DNA of 64,000 bases, from contig JAAYVR010000123.1 of assembly GCA_012517065.1 (NCBI GenBank), positions 1 to 64,000 on the forward strand, given 5' to 3'. Position numbers and translations under genes: made by a program. Source of the DNA: Verrucomicrobiota bacterium. Its GTDB lineage: Bacteria > Verrucomicrobiota > Verrucomicrobiia > Limisphaerales > J093. Shown one piece after another: positions 40,385-48,889 of this stretch (position 1 is the stretch's first letter; each line of letters begins with the position of its first letter). The notes under the pieces were generated by a model that was not told where the DNA came from, made no database searches, and was given only the letters and a program-made list of their open reading frames with translations.

Positions 40385-41713
40385 TTGCGGGTCAGACGGC
40401 TTGCCGGACAACCGACGTTGAAACCCGTGCAGGCACTTGTGTTACCACCCACGCCTCAAACGAGACGTGGGTGGTTTGTCTTTGCCGCAATTGTTCTTGT
40501 CTGTTTCTCCGCAGTGGCCGGGGCTTCGGATGCCCGTTCTGTTCAGCTCGGGATTGACCGCCTCGCCGCGAACAGGTTCCGGGAATTGGCCGGCAAACGA
40601 GTTGGCTTGATCACAAACCCGACCGCTGTGGATCGGCAAGGCAATCCAACGGTCCGACTTCTGCTCAAGGCACCGAGTGTTCGATTGGTTGCGCTGTTTG
40701 CACCTGAACACGGCCTGAACGGTGACCTGCCCGCCGGCAAGGAATTCCCCAACATGACAAACCGTGAAACTGGTTTGCCGGTGTATTCCCTGTACGGGCC
40801 GGGCCCAACCCGCAAACCCACAGCGGCAATGCTGAAAGGCTTGGACGTGCTGGTTTACGACCTGCAGGATACCGGATGCAGGACCTACACCTACATTTCC
40901 ACGCTCGGACTTGCCATGGAAGCCTGTGCAAATGCGGGCGTTGAATTCATCGTTCTTGACCGGCCAAACCCTCTAGGCGGCGTGCGCGTCGAAGGTCCCA
41001 TGCTGAACCCGCGATTCAAATCATTCGTTGGCCAGTGGCCGCTGCCTTATCTTTACGGTCTCACTCCGGGCGAACTGGCCCGCATGATCAACGGCGAACG
41101 CTGGATCACGAATTCCTGCAAGCTCAGAGTCATACCCATGGAAGGATGGCGCAGGTCAATGGTTTGGAAAGACACCGGACTCAGATGGGTTCCAACCTCG
41201 CCGAATGTGCCGCGGAGCGAGTCTGTCCTCGGACTGGCTGCCACAGGGTTGCTGGGTGAAATCGGCGGGCTGAGCATTGGCATTGGCACAAGTACCCCGT
41301 TCGAGTGCGTCGGCGCCCCGTGGTTGAAAAGCAAGCGCGCCTGCGATTATCTCAACGGGAAGAACCTCGACGGCGTGCGGTTTTCACCAATCACCTTCAC
41401 GCCAGCCCGGGGCATGTACAAGAACCAAATGGTTCCGGGTATTCAAATCTGGTTTTCGAAACCCGCGACGGCGCCTTTGTATGCGTTGAACTTCCATTTC
41501 CTTGAAATGGCTGACAAGGTTTTCGGCCAGAATCTGTTTGCGCAGGCGACAAAGCGCGGACAGTCCTTTCAGATGTTCGACAAGGTCAACGGGACTGATG
41601 CTGTGCGCCGCGACTTGCAGGCCGGTCGGTCCGCAGCAGAGATAATCGCAAAATGGCGTGACGGCGAAAACCGGTTCCGCAAGCAACGCGCCAAGTACCT
41701 CATTTACGAGTGA
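40385..41713 (+). CDS. DUF1343/NamZ-like exo-beta-N-acetylmuramidase
   Basis: About 442 aa (TTG start) or ~428 aa from GTG 40427. A hydrophobic export segment (GWFVFAAIVLVCFSAVAGA) precedes the domain. Family hallmarks are GKRVGLITNPTAV, LFAPEHGLNG, PVYSLYGPGPTRKPT, DVLVYDLQDTGCRTYTYI and LDRPNPLGG. These match the DUF1343 family, which includes the exo-muramidase NamZ (GH171) that removes terminal MurNAc from peptidoglycan fragments. The following genes encode two oligopeptide ABC ATPases, which fits use of cell-wall fragments. Confidence 0.9.
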   Translation: MRVRRLAGQPTLKPVQALVLPPTPQTRRGWFVFAAIVLVCFSAVAGASDARSVQLGIDRLAANRFRELAGKRVGLITNPTAVDRQGNPTVRLLLKAPSVRLVALFAPEHGLNGDLPAGKEFPNMTNRETGLPVYSLYGPGPTRKPTAAMLKGLDVLVYDLQDTGCRTYTYISTLGLAMEACANAGVEFIVLDRPNPLGGVRVEGPMLNPRFKSFVGQWPLPYLYGLTPGELARMINGERWITNSCKLRVIPMEGWRRSMVWKDTGLRWVPTSPNVPRSESVLGLAATGLLGEIGGLSIGIGTSTPFECVGAPWLKSKRACDYLNGKNLDGVRFSPITFTPARGMYKNQMVPGIQIWFSKPATAPLYALNFHFLEMADKVFGQNLFAQATKRGQSFQMFDKVNGTDAVRRDLQAGRSAAEIIAKWRDGENRFRKQRAKYLIYE

Positions 41714-41725
41714 TCCCAAGGGCGA

Positions 41726-42796
41726 ATGGTGCCAGCAGAATCAACAGGCCAACACAAAGACCGCGTGCTGCCAGGCGCTCCTTCAAGGCCCGGCGCCGCC
41801 AGCCCCTTGTTGGACATAAAAAACCTCACGATCGAGTTCGGTTCGTTCAACCCGCCCGCGCGCGCAATCGAAGGCGTTTGCCTGACGGTTCACCATGGCG
41901 AGACTGTCTGTCTTGTGGGGGAGAGCGGATCCGGCAAAAGCGTGACAGCGCTATCGATCGCACGGCTTCTTTCATCGCCACCGGCGCGATATGTTGAGGG
42001 CGAGATTTGGCTCGACGGCCATGAAATACTGGGATTGCCCGAAACCGAACTGCGCCGTCTCCGCGGCAGGGTTGTAAGCTACGTTTTTCAAGAGCCAAGC
42101 GCTTCACTTAACCCGGTGCGCACCATCGGAAGTCAGATTCTCGAAGCCCTCAAACTCCATCAACCTTCGCTCGCTACAAAGGAAGAAGTCGTAAGGCTCC
42201 TTGCCATGGTCGGTATCCCCTCGCCGGAGACGCGCGCTGACGATTATCCGCACCAAATGTCGGGCGGAATGCAGCAAAGAGCGGCGATTGCGATGGCCAT
42301 TGCATCAAGGCCGAAGCTGCTGGTTGCAGATGAACCGACCACGGCCCTCGACGTGACCGTTCAAGCTCAGATCCTTGATCTCATGCGCGAGCTGCAGGGT
42401 GAATTCGGCATGGCCATCCTGCTGATTACACACAACCTGGGGATTGTCCGTGAAATAGCCAATCGCGTCGCGGTGATCTACGCGGGCCAGATAGTCGAAA
42501 CTGCCCCGTGTGCTGAGCTTCTGCGCCAACCGCGACACCCTTATACCGCCGCGCTCATCAGGGCGGTGCCCGAGCTGGGACGGCGTGCGAATCGGCTCCA
42601 TGCCATACCAGGCCAAGTGCCATCGTCATTCGATCGCCCGGAGGGATGCCGATTTCATCCGCGATGCGAATTTGCCAGACCGGAATGCCAGAAGAATTCG
42701 CCGCTGCTGATTCCGGCCGGGCTTGGCCACTGGACGCGCTGTCCATGGCATGATCAATTGCCGCTGGCCCCGCTGTCACCGGATTCGAAAGCATGA
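41726..42796 (+). CDS. Oligopeptide ABC transporter ATP-binding protein, OppD/DppD type
   Basis: 356 aa. Walker A GESGSGKSVTAL, Q-loop YVFQEPSASLNP, signature MSGGMQQRAAIAMAI, Walker B LLVADEPTTALD, then LLITHNLGIV. The C-terminal oligo_HPY region has RHPYTAALIRAVP and a cysteine cluster GCRFHPRCEFARPEC...RCPW, as usual in OppD/DppD proteins. It powers import of peptides, here perhaps muropeptides because of the NamZ gene 12 bases upstream. It overlaps the next gene by ATGA. No permease or binding-protein gene is adjacent. Confidence 0.94.
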   Translation: MVPAESTGQHKDRVLPGAPSRPGAASPLLDIKNLTIEFGSFNPPARAIEGVCLTVHHGETVCLVGESGSGKSVTALSIARLLSSPPARYVEGEIWLDGHEILGLPETELRRLRGRVVSYVFQEPSASLNPVRTIGSQILEALKLHQPSLATKEEVVRLLAMVGIPSPETRADDYPHQMSGGMQQRAAIAMAIASRPKLLVADEPTTALDVTVQAQILDLMRELQGEFGMAILLITHNLGIVREIANRVAVIYAGQIVETAPCAELLRQPRHPYTAALIRAVPELGRRANRLHAIPGQVPSSFDRPEGCRFHPRCEFARPECQKNSPLLIPAGLGHWTRCPWHDQLPLAPLSPDSKA

Positions 42797-43800
42797 GCCT
42801 GCTCGAAGTCAGACAGCTCAGCGTCCGCTTCCCGGTCCGGCGAGGGCTGTTCGGCGGCGTCCGCGCATGGCTCAGAGCCGTGGACCGTGTCGATCTCGAA
42901 ATCCAAACGGGAGAAACAGTCGGATTGGTCGGAGAAAGCGGTTGCGGAAAGTCCACTCTAGGTCGCGCTATTCTGCGGCTCATTGAACCCGCAGATGGAC
43001 AAATCATTTGGAAAGACACGGACATAACCACGCTCTCCGGGCGCGAACTGCGGCAATGGCGGCGGCAGGCGCAAATCATTTTTCAGGATCCGATCAATTC
43101 TCTTGATCCACGACAAACGGTCGGCGATGCCATCGGCGAAGCGCTTGACGTTCACAAGCTGGCGCCCAACCGCCGTGAGCGACAAGACCGTATTGCGGCG
43201 CTGATGGAGTCGGTTGGCCTCGATCCTTCCCGTGCTTCGGACTATCCGCACGAATTCAGCGGTGGCCAGCGCCAACGAATCGGCATTGCCCGCGCCCTCG
43301 CAGTCCAACCCGACCTCATCGTGTGCGACGAGCCAGTGAGCGCTCTGGATGTCTCAATTCAAGCTCAGATTGTTAACCTGCTTCTGGACCTGCAGAGAAC
43401 GCGTGGGATCGCCTACCTGTTCATCGCTCACGATCTCGCTTTGGTCGAACACATCAGCCGGAGAGTTCTCGTCATGTACCTCGGACGGGTTGTCGAGTCC
43501 GCAGACGCCACTGAACTGCTGCATCATCCACTCCACCCTTACACGCAGGCTTTGATCAGCGCGGTGCCGGTTCTCGATCCCGACTCGCGCCGAAAAAGGA
43601 TTATTTTGGGCGGCGAGGTGCCATCGCCGATCAATCCGCCGCCCGGGTGTGCATTTCACCCGCGCTGCCCTTGGGCCGAGCCAAAGTGCAAGTCAATCGC
43701 ACCCGCGCTTCGCGAGGTCAAACAGGGACACAAGGCTGCCTGCCACTTGATAACCGCGGATAACAGCACACCCGGCAATCCCACTGCCACAAACACGTGA
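42793..43800 (+). CDS. Oligopeptide ABC transporter ATP-binding protein, OppF/DppF type
   Basis: 335 aa, the partner ATPase of the preceding protein. Walker A GESGCGKSTLGRAIL, Q-loop IFQDPINSLDPRQ, signature FSGGQRQRIGIARAL, Walker B IVCDEPVSALD, and the C-terminal PPGCAFHPRCPWAEPKCK. The start codon overlaps the upstream stop by four bases, so the pair is made in equal amounts. The permeases must be elsewhere in the genome. Confidence 0.94.
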   Translation: MSLLEVRQLSVRFPVRRGLFGGVRAWLRAVDRVDLEIQTGETVGLVGESGCGKSTLGRAILRLIEPADGQIIWKDTDITTLSGRELRQWRRQAQIIFQDPINSLDPRQTVGDAIGEALDVHKLAPNRRERQDRIAALMESVGLDPSRASDYPHEFSGGQRQRIGIARALAVQPDLIVCDEPVSALDVSIQAQIVNLLLDLQRTRGIAYLFIAHDLALVEHISRRVLVMYLGRVVESADATELLHHPLHPYTQALISAVPVLDPDSRRKRIILGGEVPSPINPPPGCAFHPRCPWAEPKCKSIAPALREVKQGHKAACHLITADNSTPGNPTATNT

Positions 43801-43824
43801 ATCCCAGAATCGCAATCGGGCTAA

Positions 43825-43962
43825 CCCGCATATTTCATAGCCTGAGCGGTCTGCGAAACGGGTGTCTTCAAGCAACCAAGGAATATGCGGGCCCCGGAAA
43901 TCTCACCGGAATGAAGCTTTGGGTGTCTTGGGCTGGTCAAGCGGTGAGATTTCCGGGCTAGC
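43825..43962. repeat. Best-preserved double hairpin repeat module
   Basis: Two inverted repeats back to back. Module B is 'cccgcatatttcatagcctgagcggtctgcgaaacgggtgtcttcaagcaaccaagga-atatgcggg' (43826-43889). Module A is 'ccccggaaatctcaccggaatgaagctttgggtgtcttgggctggtcaagcggtgagatttccggg' (43891-43959). Arms pair over about 10 and 15 bases. The same B/A pair occurs in the other order at 15148-15284, and degenerate at 27757-27893. Sitting between converging oppF-like and dprA genes, it could also end transcription. Confidence 0.85.
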
Positions 43963-45070
43963 GCAGTCGAAGAAACCTCTTGCCGGGAAGTTGCCGAACA
44001 AGCCGTTTCATTTCGAGACCGAGGAGCGCGGCAGACACCGCCGATGCTGGCAACCCGCTCCGTTGTATTACTTCGTCAATGGTGGTCTCTTCGGCATTGA
44101 CCGCTTCGAGGACCTTCTGTTCCGAGTCCGACAAAGTCAATGCGGGCAGCGCCCCGCTGTCCGCGGGTGTTGGCGGACGGTTTGTTGGCGGGAATAGATA
44201 CTCGAACTCACAAAGCACATCCTCCGCTCCCTCGCACAGTTTTGCCCCTTTCTTGATGAGGTCGTGACATCCTTTGCTTTGTGGCGAATCAACCCGACCC
44301 GGCACTGCGAACAATTGACGGCCGCAATCCACCGCCATCCCGGCGGTGATGAGCGCGCCACTGTTGAGCCCGGCTTCCACAACAACAGTCCCAAGCGTCA
44401 TGCCCGCGACTATTCGATTCCGGATTGGGAAAGACTGCTTGTCGGCGGGACGATTGAATGGGAACTGAGTCATGATCGCGCCGTTGGCGGCGATTCTTTC
44501 GAAGAGAGCGACGTTCTCCGGTGGAAACACGATGTTGATTCCGGTGCCAAGCACGGCGATGGTTCGCCCCTTGGCAGTGAGAGCGCCCTGATGCGCAGCA
44601 GTATCAATGCCTCTAGCGCCACCGCTTACAACGGTGACCCCAACGTACGCCAATTGATACGCAAGACGTCTTGCAGTCTCCAACCCGTAATGTGTGGCGC
44701 GCCTTGACCCCACAAGCGCAACCGAGTTCTTGTCCCGCGCAGACAACGAGCCCTTCACATAAAGAACTATTGGTGGATCATATATCTGCCGCAGCAATTC
44801 AGGATACGATTCGTCATCGGGCGTTACCACATGGCAGCCAAAATCCGAAATCCGACGCAGCTCAGCCCCAAGATCAATGGTGTCCTCCCATCTGCTGATT
44901 GCATCCGCGGTGTCTTCGCCAATCCCATTAACCCTCATCAGAGCCGACTTGGATGCAGATAAAATCGCACTCGCATTGCCAAACGTTTCGAGTAGTTGAC
45001 GCACGCGGACAGGACCCACGTGGTCGATCATGTTCAGGGCAATCAACGCTTCCTTGTTGGTCACGGCCAT
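43958..45070 (-). CDS. dprA: DNA processing protein DprA (Smf)
   Basis: About 370 aa. N-terminal HhH/SAM-like part (ALIALNMIDHVGPVRVRQLLETFG), then the extended Rossmann fold (VALVGSRRATHYGLETARRLAYQ, VVSGGARGIDTAAHQGAL, GTVVVEAGLNSGALITA). A C-terminal winged-helix (LSDSEQKVLEAVNAEETTIDEVI) follows. DprA binds incoming single-stranded DNA and loads RecA in transformation. The track ORF runs to 45139 and would overlap the divergent response regulator; ATG 45070 gives the normal N-terminus. Its stop codon touches the module A repeat. Confidence 0.95.
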   Translation of the reverse strand: MAVTNKEALIALNMIDHVGPVRVRQLLETFGNASAILSASKSALMRVNGIGEDTADAISRWEDTIDLGAELRRISDFGCHVVTPDDESYPELLRQIYDPPIVLYVKGSLSARDKNSVALVGSRRATHYGLETARRLAYQLAYVGVTVVSGGARGIDTAAHQGALTAKGRTIAVLGTGINIVFPPENVALFERIAANGAIMTQFPFNRPADKQSFPIRNRIVAGMTLGTVVVEAGLNSGALITAGMAVDCGRQLFAVPGRVDSPQSKGCHDLIKKGAKLCEGAEDVLCEFEYLFPPTNRPPTPADSGALPALTLSDSEQKVLEAVNAEETTIDEVIQRSGLPASAVSAALLGLEMKRLVRQLPGKRFLRLR

Positions 45071-45153
45071 CAGATACAACCTCAAATCGCGTCGGACAAG
45101 CCAAAATGCAGCCTTGGTTTTTGGTCCGGTCTCGGGCACTATCGGATCGGACC

Positions 45154-45828
45154 GTGAGAGTACTGGTCGTTGAAGACGAAAAGAAGATAGCCTCGTTCAT
45201 CCGGAAGGGCCTGGAAGCCGCGGGCTTCGCCGTTGACGTGTGCCACAATGGGGACGAGGGCTACGAACTGGCCGTAACACGGCCGTATGATGTAGTGGTC
45301 CTGGACATAATGCTGCCCGGGCGGGACGGTCTGAGCATTCTAAGGAACATTCGCGAGCGCAAAATCCCGCTGCCGATTATTCTTTTGACCGCTCGAACTG
45401 AACCAAACGAGCGAGTGGAAGGGCTGAATCTTGGCGCTGACGATTACCTCACGAAACCGTTTTTCATTGAAGAACTCGTTGCCCGCATTCATGCCGTGAC
45501 AAGGCGATCGACCGGCGCCAGCCAGAGCGTTTTGGCCGTCGGCGATCTCTCGATGGACCTGCTGACACGCGAAGTTCGCCGTGGCGGCAGGCGGATTGAC
45601 CTTACACCGCGGGAGTTTGCGCTGCTCGAGTGTCTCATGCGAGCGCCCGGGCGGGTGTTGACGCGCGTTCAGCTCTTGGAGCGTGTTTGGGGTTACAACT
45701 TCGATCCCGGCACGAACATCGTTGACGTTTACGTCCAGCGAGTACGTGCCAAAGTTGACCGGGACTCCGACGCAAAGCTCATCGAAACAATCCGCGGTGT
45801 CGGGTACCGCATCAAGACATCCGAATGA
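45154..45828 (+). CDS. OmpR/PhoB-family response regulator
   Basis: 224 aa from GTG 45154. The receiver domain begins VRVLVVEDEKKIASFI, the phosphorylated residue is Asp51 (VVLDIMLPGRDG) and the conserved Lys is Lys101 (DYLTKPF). The C-terminal winged-helix DNA-binding domain has DLTPREFALLECLMRAPGRVLTR and the usual VDVYVQRVRAKVD...IRGVGYRI ending. The track extends 67 codons upstream to 44953, but that part lies over dprA and is not receiver-like. It overlaps the kinase gene by ATGA. The length and 'RVLVVEDE' style resemble heavy-metal (CusR-like) regulators, which is only suggestive. Confidence 0.95.
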   Translation: MRVLVVEDEKKIASFIRKGLEAAGFAVDVCHNGDEGYELAVTRPYDVVVLDIMLPGRDGLSILRNIRERKIPLPIILLTARTEPNERVEGLNLGADDYLTKPFFIEELVARIHAVTRRSTGASQSVLAVGDLSMDLLTREVRRGGRRIDLTPREFALLECLMRAPGRVLTRVQLLERVWGYNFDPGTNIVDVYVQRVRAKVDRDSDAKLIETIRGVGYRIKTSE

Positions 45829-47333
45829 GAGCAATTCCGTTCCGGCTCAAAATCGCTTTGGTTTCGGTTGTTGTCTCTGGAACCGTCCTTGCCTCATTTG
45901 GTTTGACGTTGCTTTACTTCGCGTATCGACAAAAGGAACAAAGCGTCGATGCCGAGCTTCGTGTTCTGGCCTCGCGGAGGCCCGGATGGCTGGGCAACCG
46001 TGGCAACTATCAACGCCTTGACGAGGCAATCGGAGTCGTCTTTGGCGAAACACAGCAAAAGCGGATAATCCTGCTTGTTAAAGACGTTGGCGGCACCGTG
46101 CTGTACGTTTCTCCGACGTGGCCACCGGAAATCGATCCGGCAAAGCTCGACTGCGATCTGAGCGATCCCGTGCCTGGTTCAGCTTCAACGAATGACGTTT
46201 CTCCAGCCCTCGGGCCGCCCGGCCAGGGGAGAGGACGAGGCGGGCCCGGCCGGGGATTCGGAGCGGGGCGCGGCGGACCGCCGCCTGTGTTCACAAAGGT
46301 CCCTCGGTTCCAAACCGTTAAGGCCGGCGGCACGGAATGGCGGCTGGGCATGTTCGGCACGAGGGATACTACGCTGGTTGTAGGGCTGGACTACACTGCG
46401 ATGCGCGCTGAACTTAACAGCATCAGAAACGTGTTTTTCGGCGCCCTCCCAATCGCGTTATTCCTCATTGGTTTCGGCGGATGGCTGGTCGCAGGCAGCG
46501 CGCTGCGTCCATTGAAAAACATCGCCGAGACTGCAGAACGAATAACTGCACGGGGCCTTGACCAGCGCATACCACACGCCAAAGACGCGCCTGAAATCGA
46601 TCGCCTGATTCAAATCCTGAATCGGATGATGGACAGGCTGCAGGCGAGCTTTCAGCAGGCAATACGGTTCAGCGCAGACGCCTCACACGAGCTCAAGACG
46701 CCCCTTGCCATAATGCAGGGCGAGTTGGAAAACGCACTCCAAAACACCGCGCCCGGATCGCCTCACCAGCAATTGCTAAGCGATCTCCTCGAAGAAACAC
46801 AAAGACTCAAAACCACCATCCGGGGGCTCCTGCTCCTTGCGCAGGCCGACGCCGGGCACATCCCGATTTCGCCGGAGCGCATCGATTTGAGTGAAGAATT
46901 GAAGGGGATGCTCGAAGACGCTCAAGCTTTGTCTGAAGCGGCCCAGCTCGAACTCGAGACACAAATCGAACCGCATGCGATCGCAAATGCCGACCGCGGC
47001 TTGCTCCGGACAGCAATCCTCAATCTCATCGATAACGCAGTGAAACACAACGAACCGGGCGGTAGAGTCTCCGTAAGCTTGAAGGTCGAGAATGGCATTG
47101 TGCGATTGCGTGTGGGCAATACAGGACGCGGGATTCCGCCGGACGACCAGCCAAAGGTCTTTGACCGCTTTTTCCGAGCAGATCCAAGCCGTGCCGGGCA
47201 ACGGGCGGGAAGCGGCCTTGGACTGAGTTTGGCACGCGAGATTGCAGTCGCACACGGTGGCGACGTCAAACTCCTCGAGAGCCGGGCGGGCTGGACCTGT
47301 TTCGAATTGACTCTTCCGCTGAAGAAAGATTGA
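45825..47333 (+). CDS. Sensor histidine kinase with HAMP domain
   Basis: 502 aa. Two membrane helices (near 12-35 and 205-225) bracket a ~170-residue periplasmic sensor. That sensor contains an odd stretch rich in Gly, Arg and Pro (GQGRGRGGPGRGFGAGRGG). Then come a HAMP domain, the phospho-acceptor His288 (SADASHELKTPLAIM), an N box (NLIDNAVKHNEPGG) and G boxes (GRGIPPDDQPKVFDRFF, GSGLGLSLAREIA). It pairs with the upstream regulator. The closest gene downstream, converging, is a TolC-like protein, which might be a target of the system. The signal is unknown. Confidence 0.95.
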   Translation: MRAIPFRLKIALVSVVVSGTVLASFGLTLLYFAYRQKEQSVDAELRVLASRRPGWLGNRGNYQRLDEAIGVVFGETQQKRIILLVKDVGGTVLYVSPTWPPEIDPAKLDCDLSDPVPGSASTNDVSPALGPPGQGRGRGGPGRGFGAGRGGPPPVFTKVPRFQTVKAGGTEWRLGMFGTRDTTLVVGLDYTAMRAELNSIRNVFFGALPIALFLIGFGGWLVAGSALRPLKNIAETAERITARGLDQRIPHAKDAPEIDRLIQILNRMMDRLQASFQQAIRFSADASHELKTPLAIMQGELENALQNTAPGSPHQQLLSDLLEETQRLKTTIRGLLLLAQADAGHIPISPERIDLSEELKGMLEDAQALSEAAQLELETQIEPHAIANADRGLLRTAILNLIDNAVKHNEPGGRVSVSLKVENGIVRLRVGNTGRGIPPDDQPKVFDRFFRADPSRAGQRAGSGLGLSLAREIAVAHGGDVKLLESRAGWTCFELTLPLKKD

Positions 47334-47343
47334 CCGCGCCGCT

Positions 47344-48768
47344 TTATTTGGGCTGGTTCTGGGTGCCCTGGCCGGTGAAACGATCCGGACTTGCGGCGCC
47401 GATTGCACGCTCGAACCGGGCACACGCAACTGCATAGTCGCGCTTTGCGCGGATTGTCGTGGTGCGCGCCTGTGTCAGGGCGGTCTGCGCGCTGAGAACG
47501 TCGAGTTGTGTTCCTGTTCCGGCCTCGGCTCGGGCTCTGGCAAGGCGGAGCGCTTCTTCGGCTTGTTCAATCACTTTCTGCTGGGACTCGAGTACTTCCC
47601 AGGCCTCGGTGAGGGTTGAGCAGGCAGAGCGAACTTCGAGTTCGATCTTTCTGGCGAGGTCCTGCTGCTCCAACTGCGCCTGGTCGAGCAAAGCATTTGC
47701 CTCGGCAACCTTGCCACGTGTGAGAGCGCCGTCAAATATGTCCCATGTAACCATGACGCCCGCGGCCCAGCCATGGACCTCACGGCCGATGTCGCCAGCA
47801 AACGCCGACTTGCGCGCGCCGTATCCGACGTAGCCATCGAGCCGCGGGTAAGCGCCTGCGCGCGCCTGAACCAACCCTTCGCGCCGCAGCAGTTCGGCTT
47901 TGCGCGCCACTTCAAGTTCAGGGCGCGATTTGAGCGCCTGTTCCAAAGCCTCCTGCAGAGATAAATCGAGTTTGGGAACCTCGAGTGCGCCGGTCAAATG
48001 CAATGGCAGGTCCTCGAACAGGTCATGAGGGACGTTGTACCCGAGCAGGTTGACGAGGATGTTCTTGGCAATGCGGTGGTTGTTTCGTGCGCGGGAGAGC
48101 TGAGGTCTGGCATTGGCCAGTTCAACTTCCGCACGCAGAACGTTGAACCTCGGCACCGTACCGGCTTCAAACCGACGCCGACTGTCTTCCAATTCCTTTT
48201 CAAGCAGCGCTATCGCCGCAGTGCTGACAATTATCTCCTGCTCCGCGAGAAGCACGTCGTAGAAAGCCGTCCGGACATCGGTGATCACATTGGCAAGGAG
48301 AACGTTATGCTGGGCGACTGCCTGCTCTCGCAACAGTTTCGACGTGCGAACCGCAGACCGCAACCTTCCGCCCTCGCTTATCGTTTGAACCAAACGGATA
48401 TCCGCAGCCCACCGTTGATCTCCCGGGTCGATGGACAACCCGTCCGGCAACATCGGGAGCGCAGGAATCTCAAGCCGATCAACGGCCTCCCTGCCAACGA
48501 TTCCGTACTCAGCGTTCAACTTAACCTTGGGGATCACCACTGCCCGCGTTTGCACGCTCAGGCCGTGGGCCACTTCGAGGTCTTTGCCACTCTTGAGTAC
48601 GTCGCCGTTGTTTGCAAGCGCCAGATTCAAGCAATCCGTGAGCGACAAAGCCCTGTCAAGCCACGGAGGCCGCGGTGCTGCTGCGCTGTTCGACTCTCCT
48701 GCTGACGCAAATAGCGAGGCTTGGACAACAACAACGATCGCGAAAAGATTTCGAACCACGCGTTTCAT
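47344..48768 (-). CDS. TolC-family outer membrane efflux protein
   Basis: About 474 aa. Signal peptide NLFAIVVVVQASLFASAG, then two OEP repeats of long helices (LSLTDCLNLALANNGDVLKSGKDL, LRAEVELANARPQLSRARNN, SLQEALEQALKSRPELEVARKAELL, EAEEALRLARARAEAGTGTQLDVL). It is the outer-membrane duct of tripartite pumps or type I secretion. No inner-membrane pump or adaptor is adjacent, so its partners are unknown. ATG 48768 is chosen over 48819 because the signal peptide begins there. Confidence 0.93.
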   Translation of the reverse strand: MKRVVRNLFAIVVVVQASLFASAGESNSAAAPRPPWLDRALSLTDCLNLALANNGDVLKSGKDLEVAHGLSVQTRAVVIPKVKLNAEYGIVGREAVDRLEIPALPMLPDGLSIDPGDQRWAADIRLVQTISEGGRLRSAVRTSKLLREQAVAQHNVLLANVITDVRTAFYDVLLAEQEIIVSTAAIALLEKELEDSRRRFEAGTVPRFNVLRAEVELANARPQLSRARNNHRIAKNILVNLLGYNVPHDLFEDLPLHLTGALEVPKLDLSLQEALEQALKSRPELEVARKAELLRREGLVQARAGAYPRLDGYVGYGARKSAFAGDIGREVHGWAAGVMVTWDIFDGALTRGKVAEANALLDQAQLEQQDLARKIELEVRSACSTLTEAWEVLESQQKVIEQAEEALRLARARAEAGTGTQLDVLSAQTALTQARTTTIRAKRDYAVACARFERAIGAASPDRFTGQGTQNQPK

Positions 48769-48889
48769 GGAGAACAAAAAAACCGAATACAGGACTACCA
48801 CAGCACAACCGACTCGCAATTACAATCGTTTGGCGAGATTCCGAAGCGCGATGTCCTGAATCTCTCCTGCGGCGGCTCAAATCACCGAT

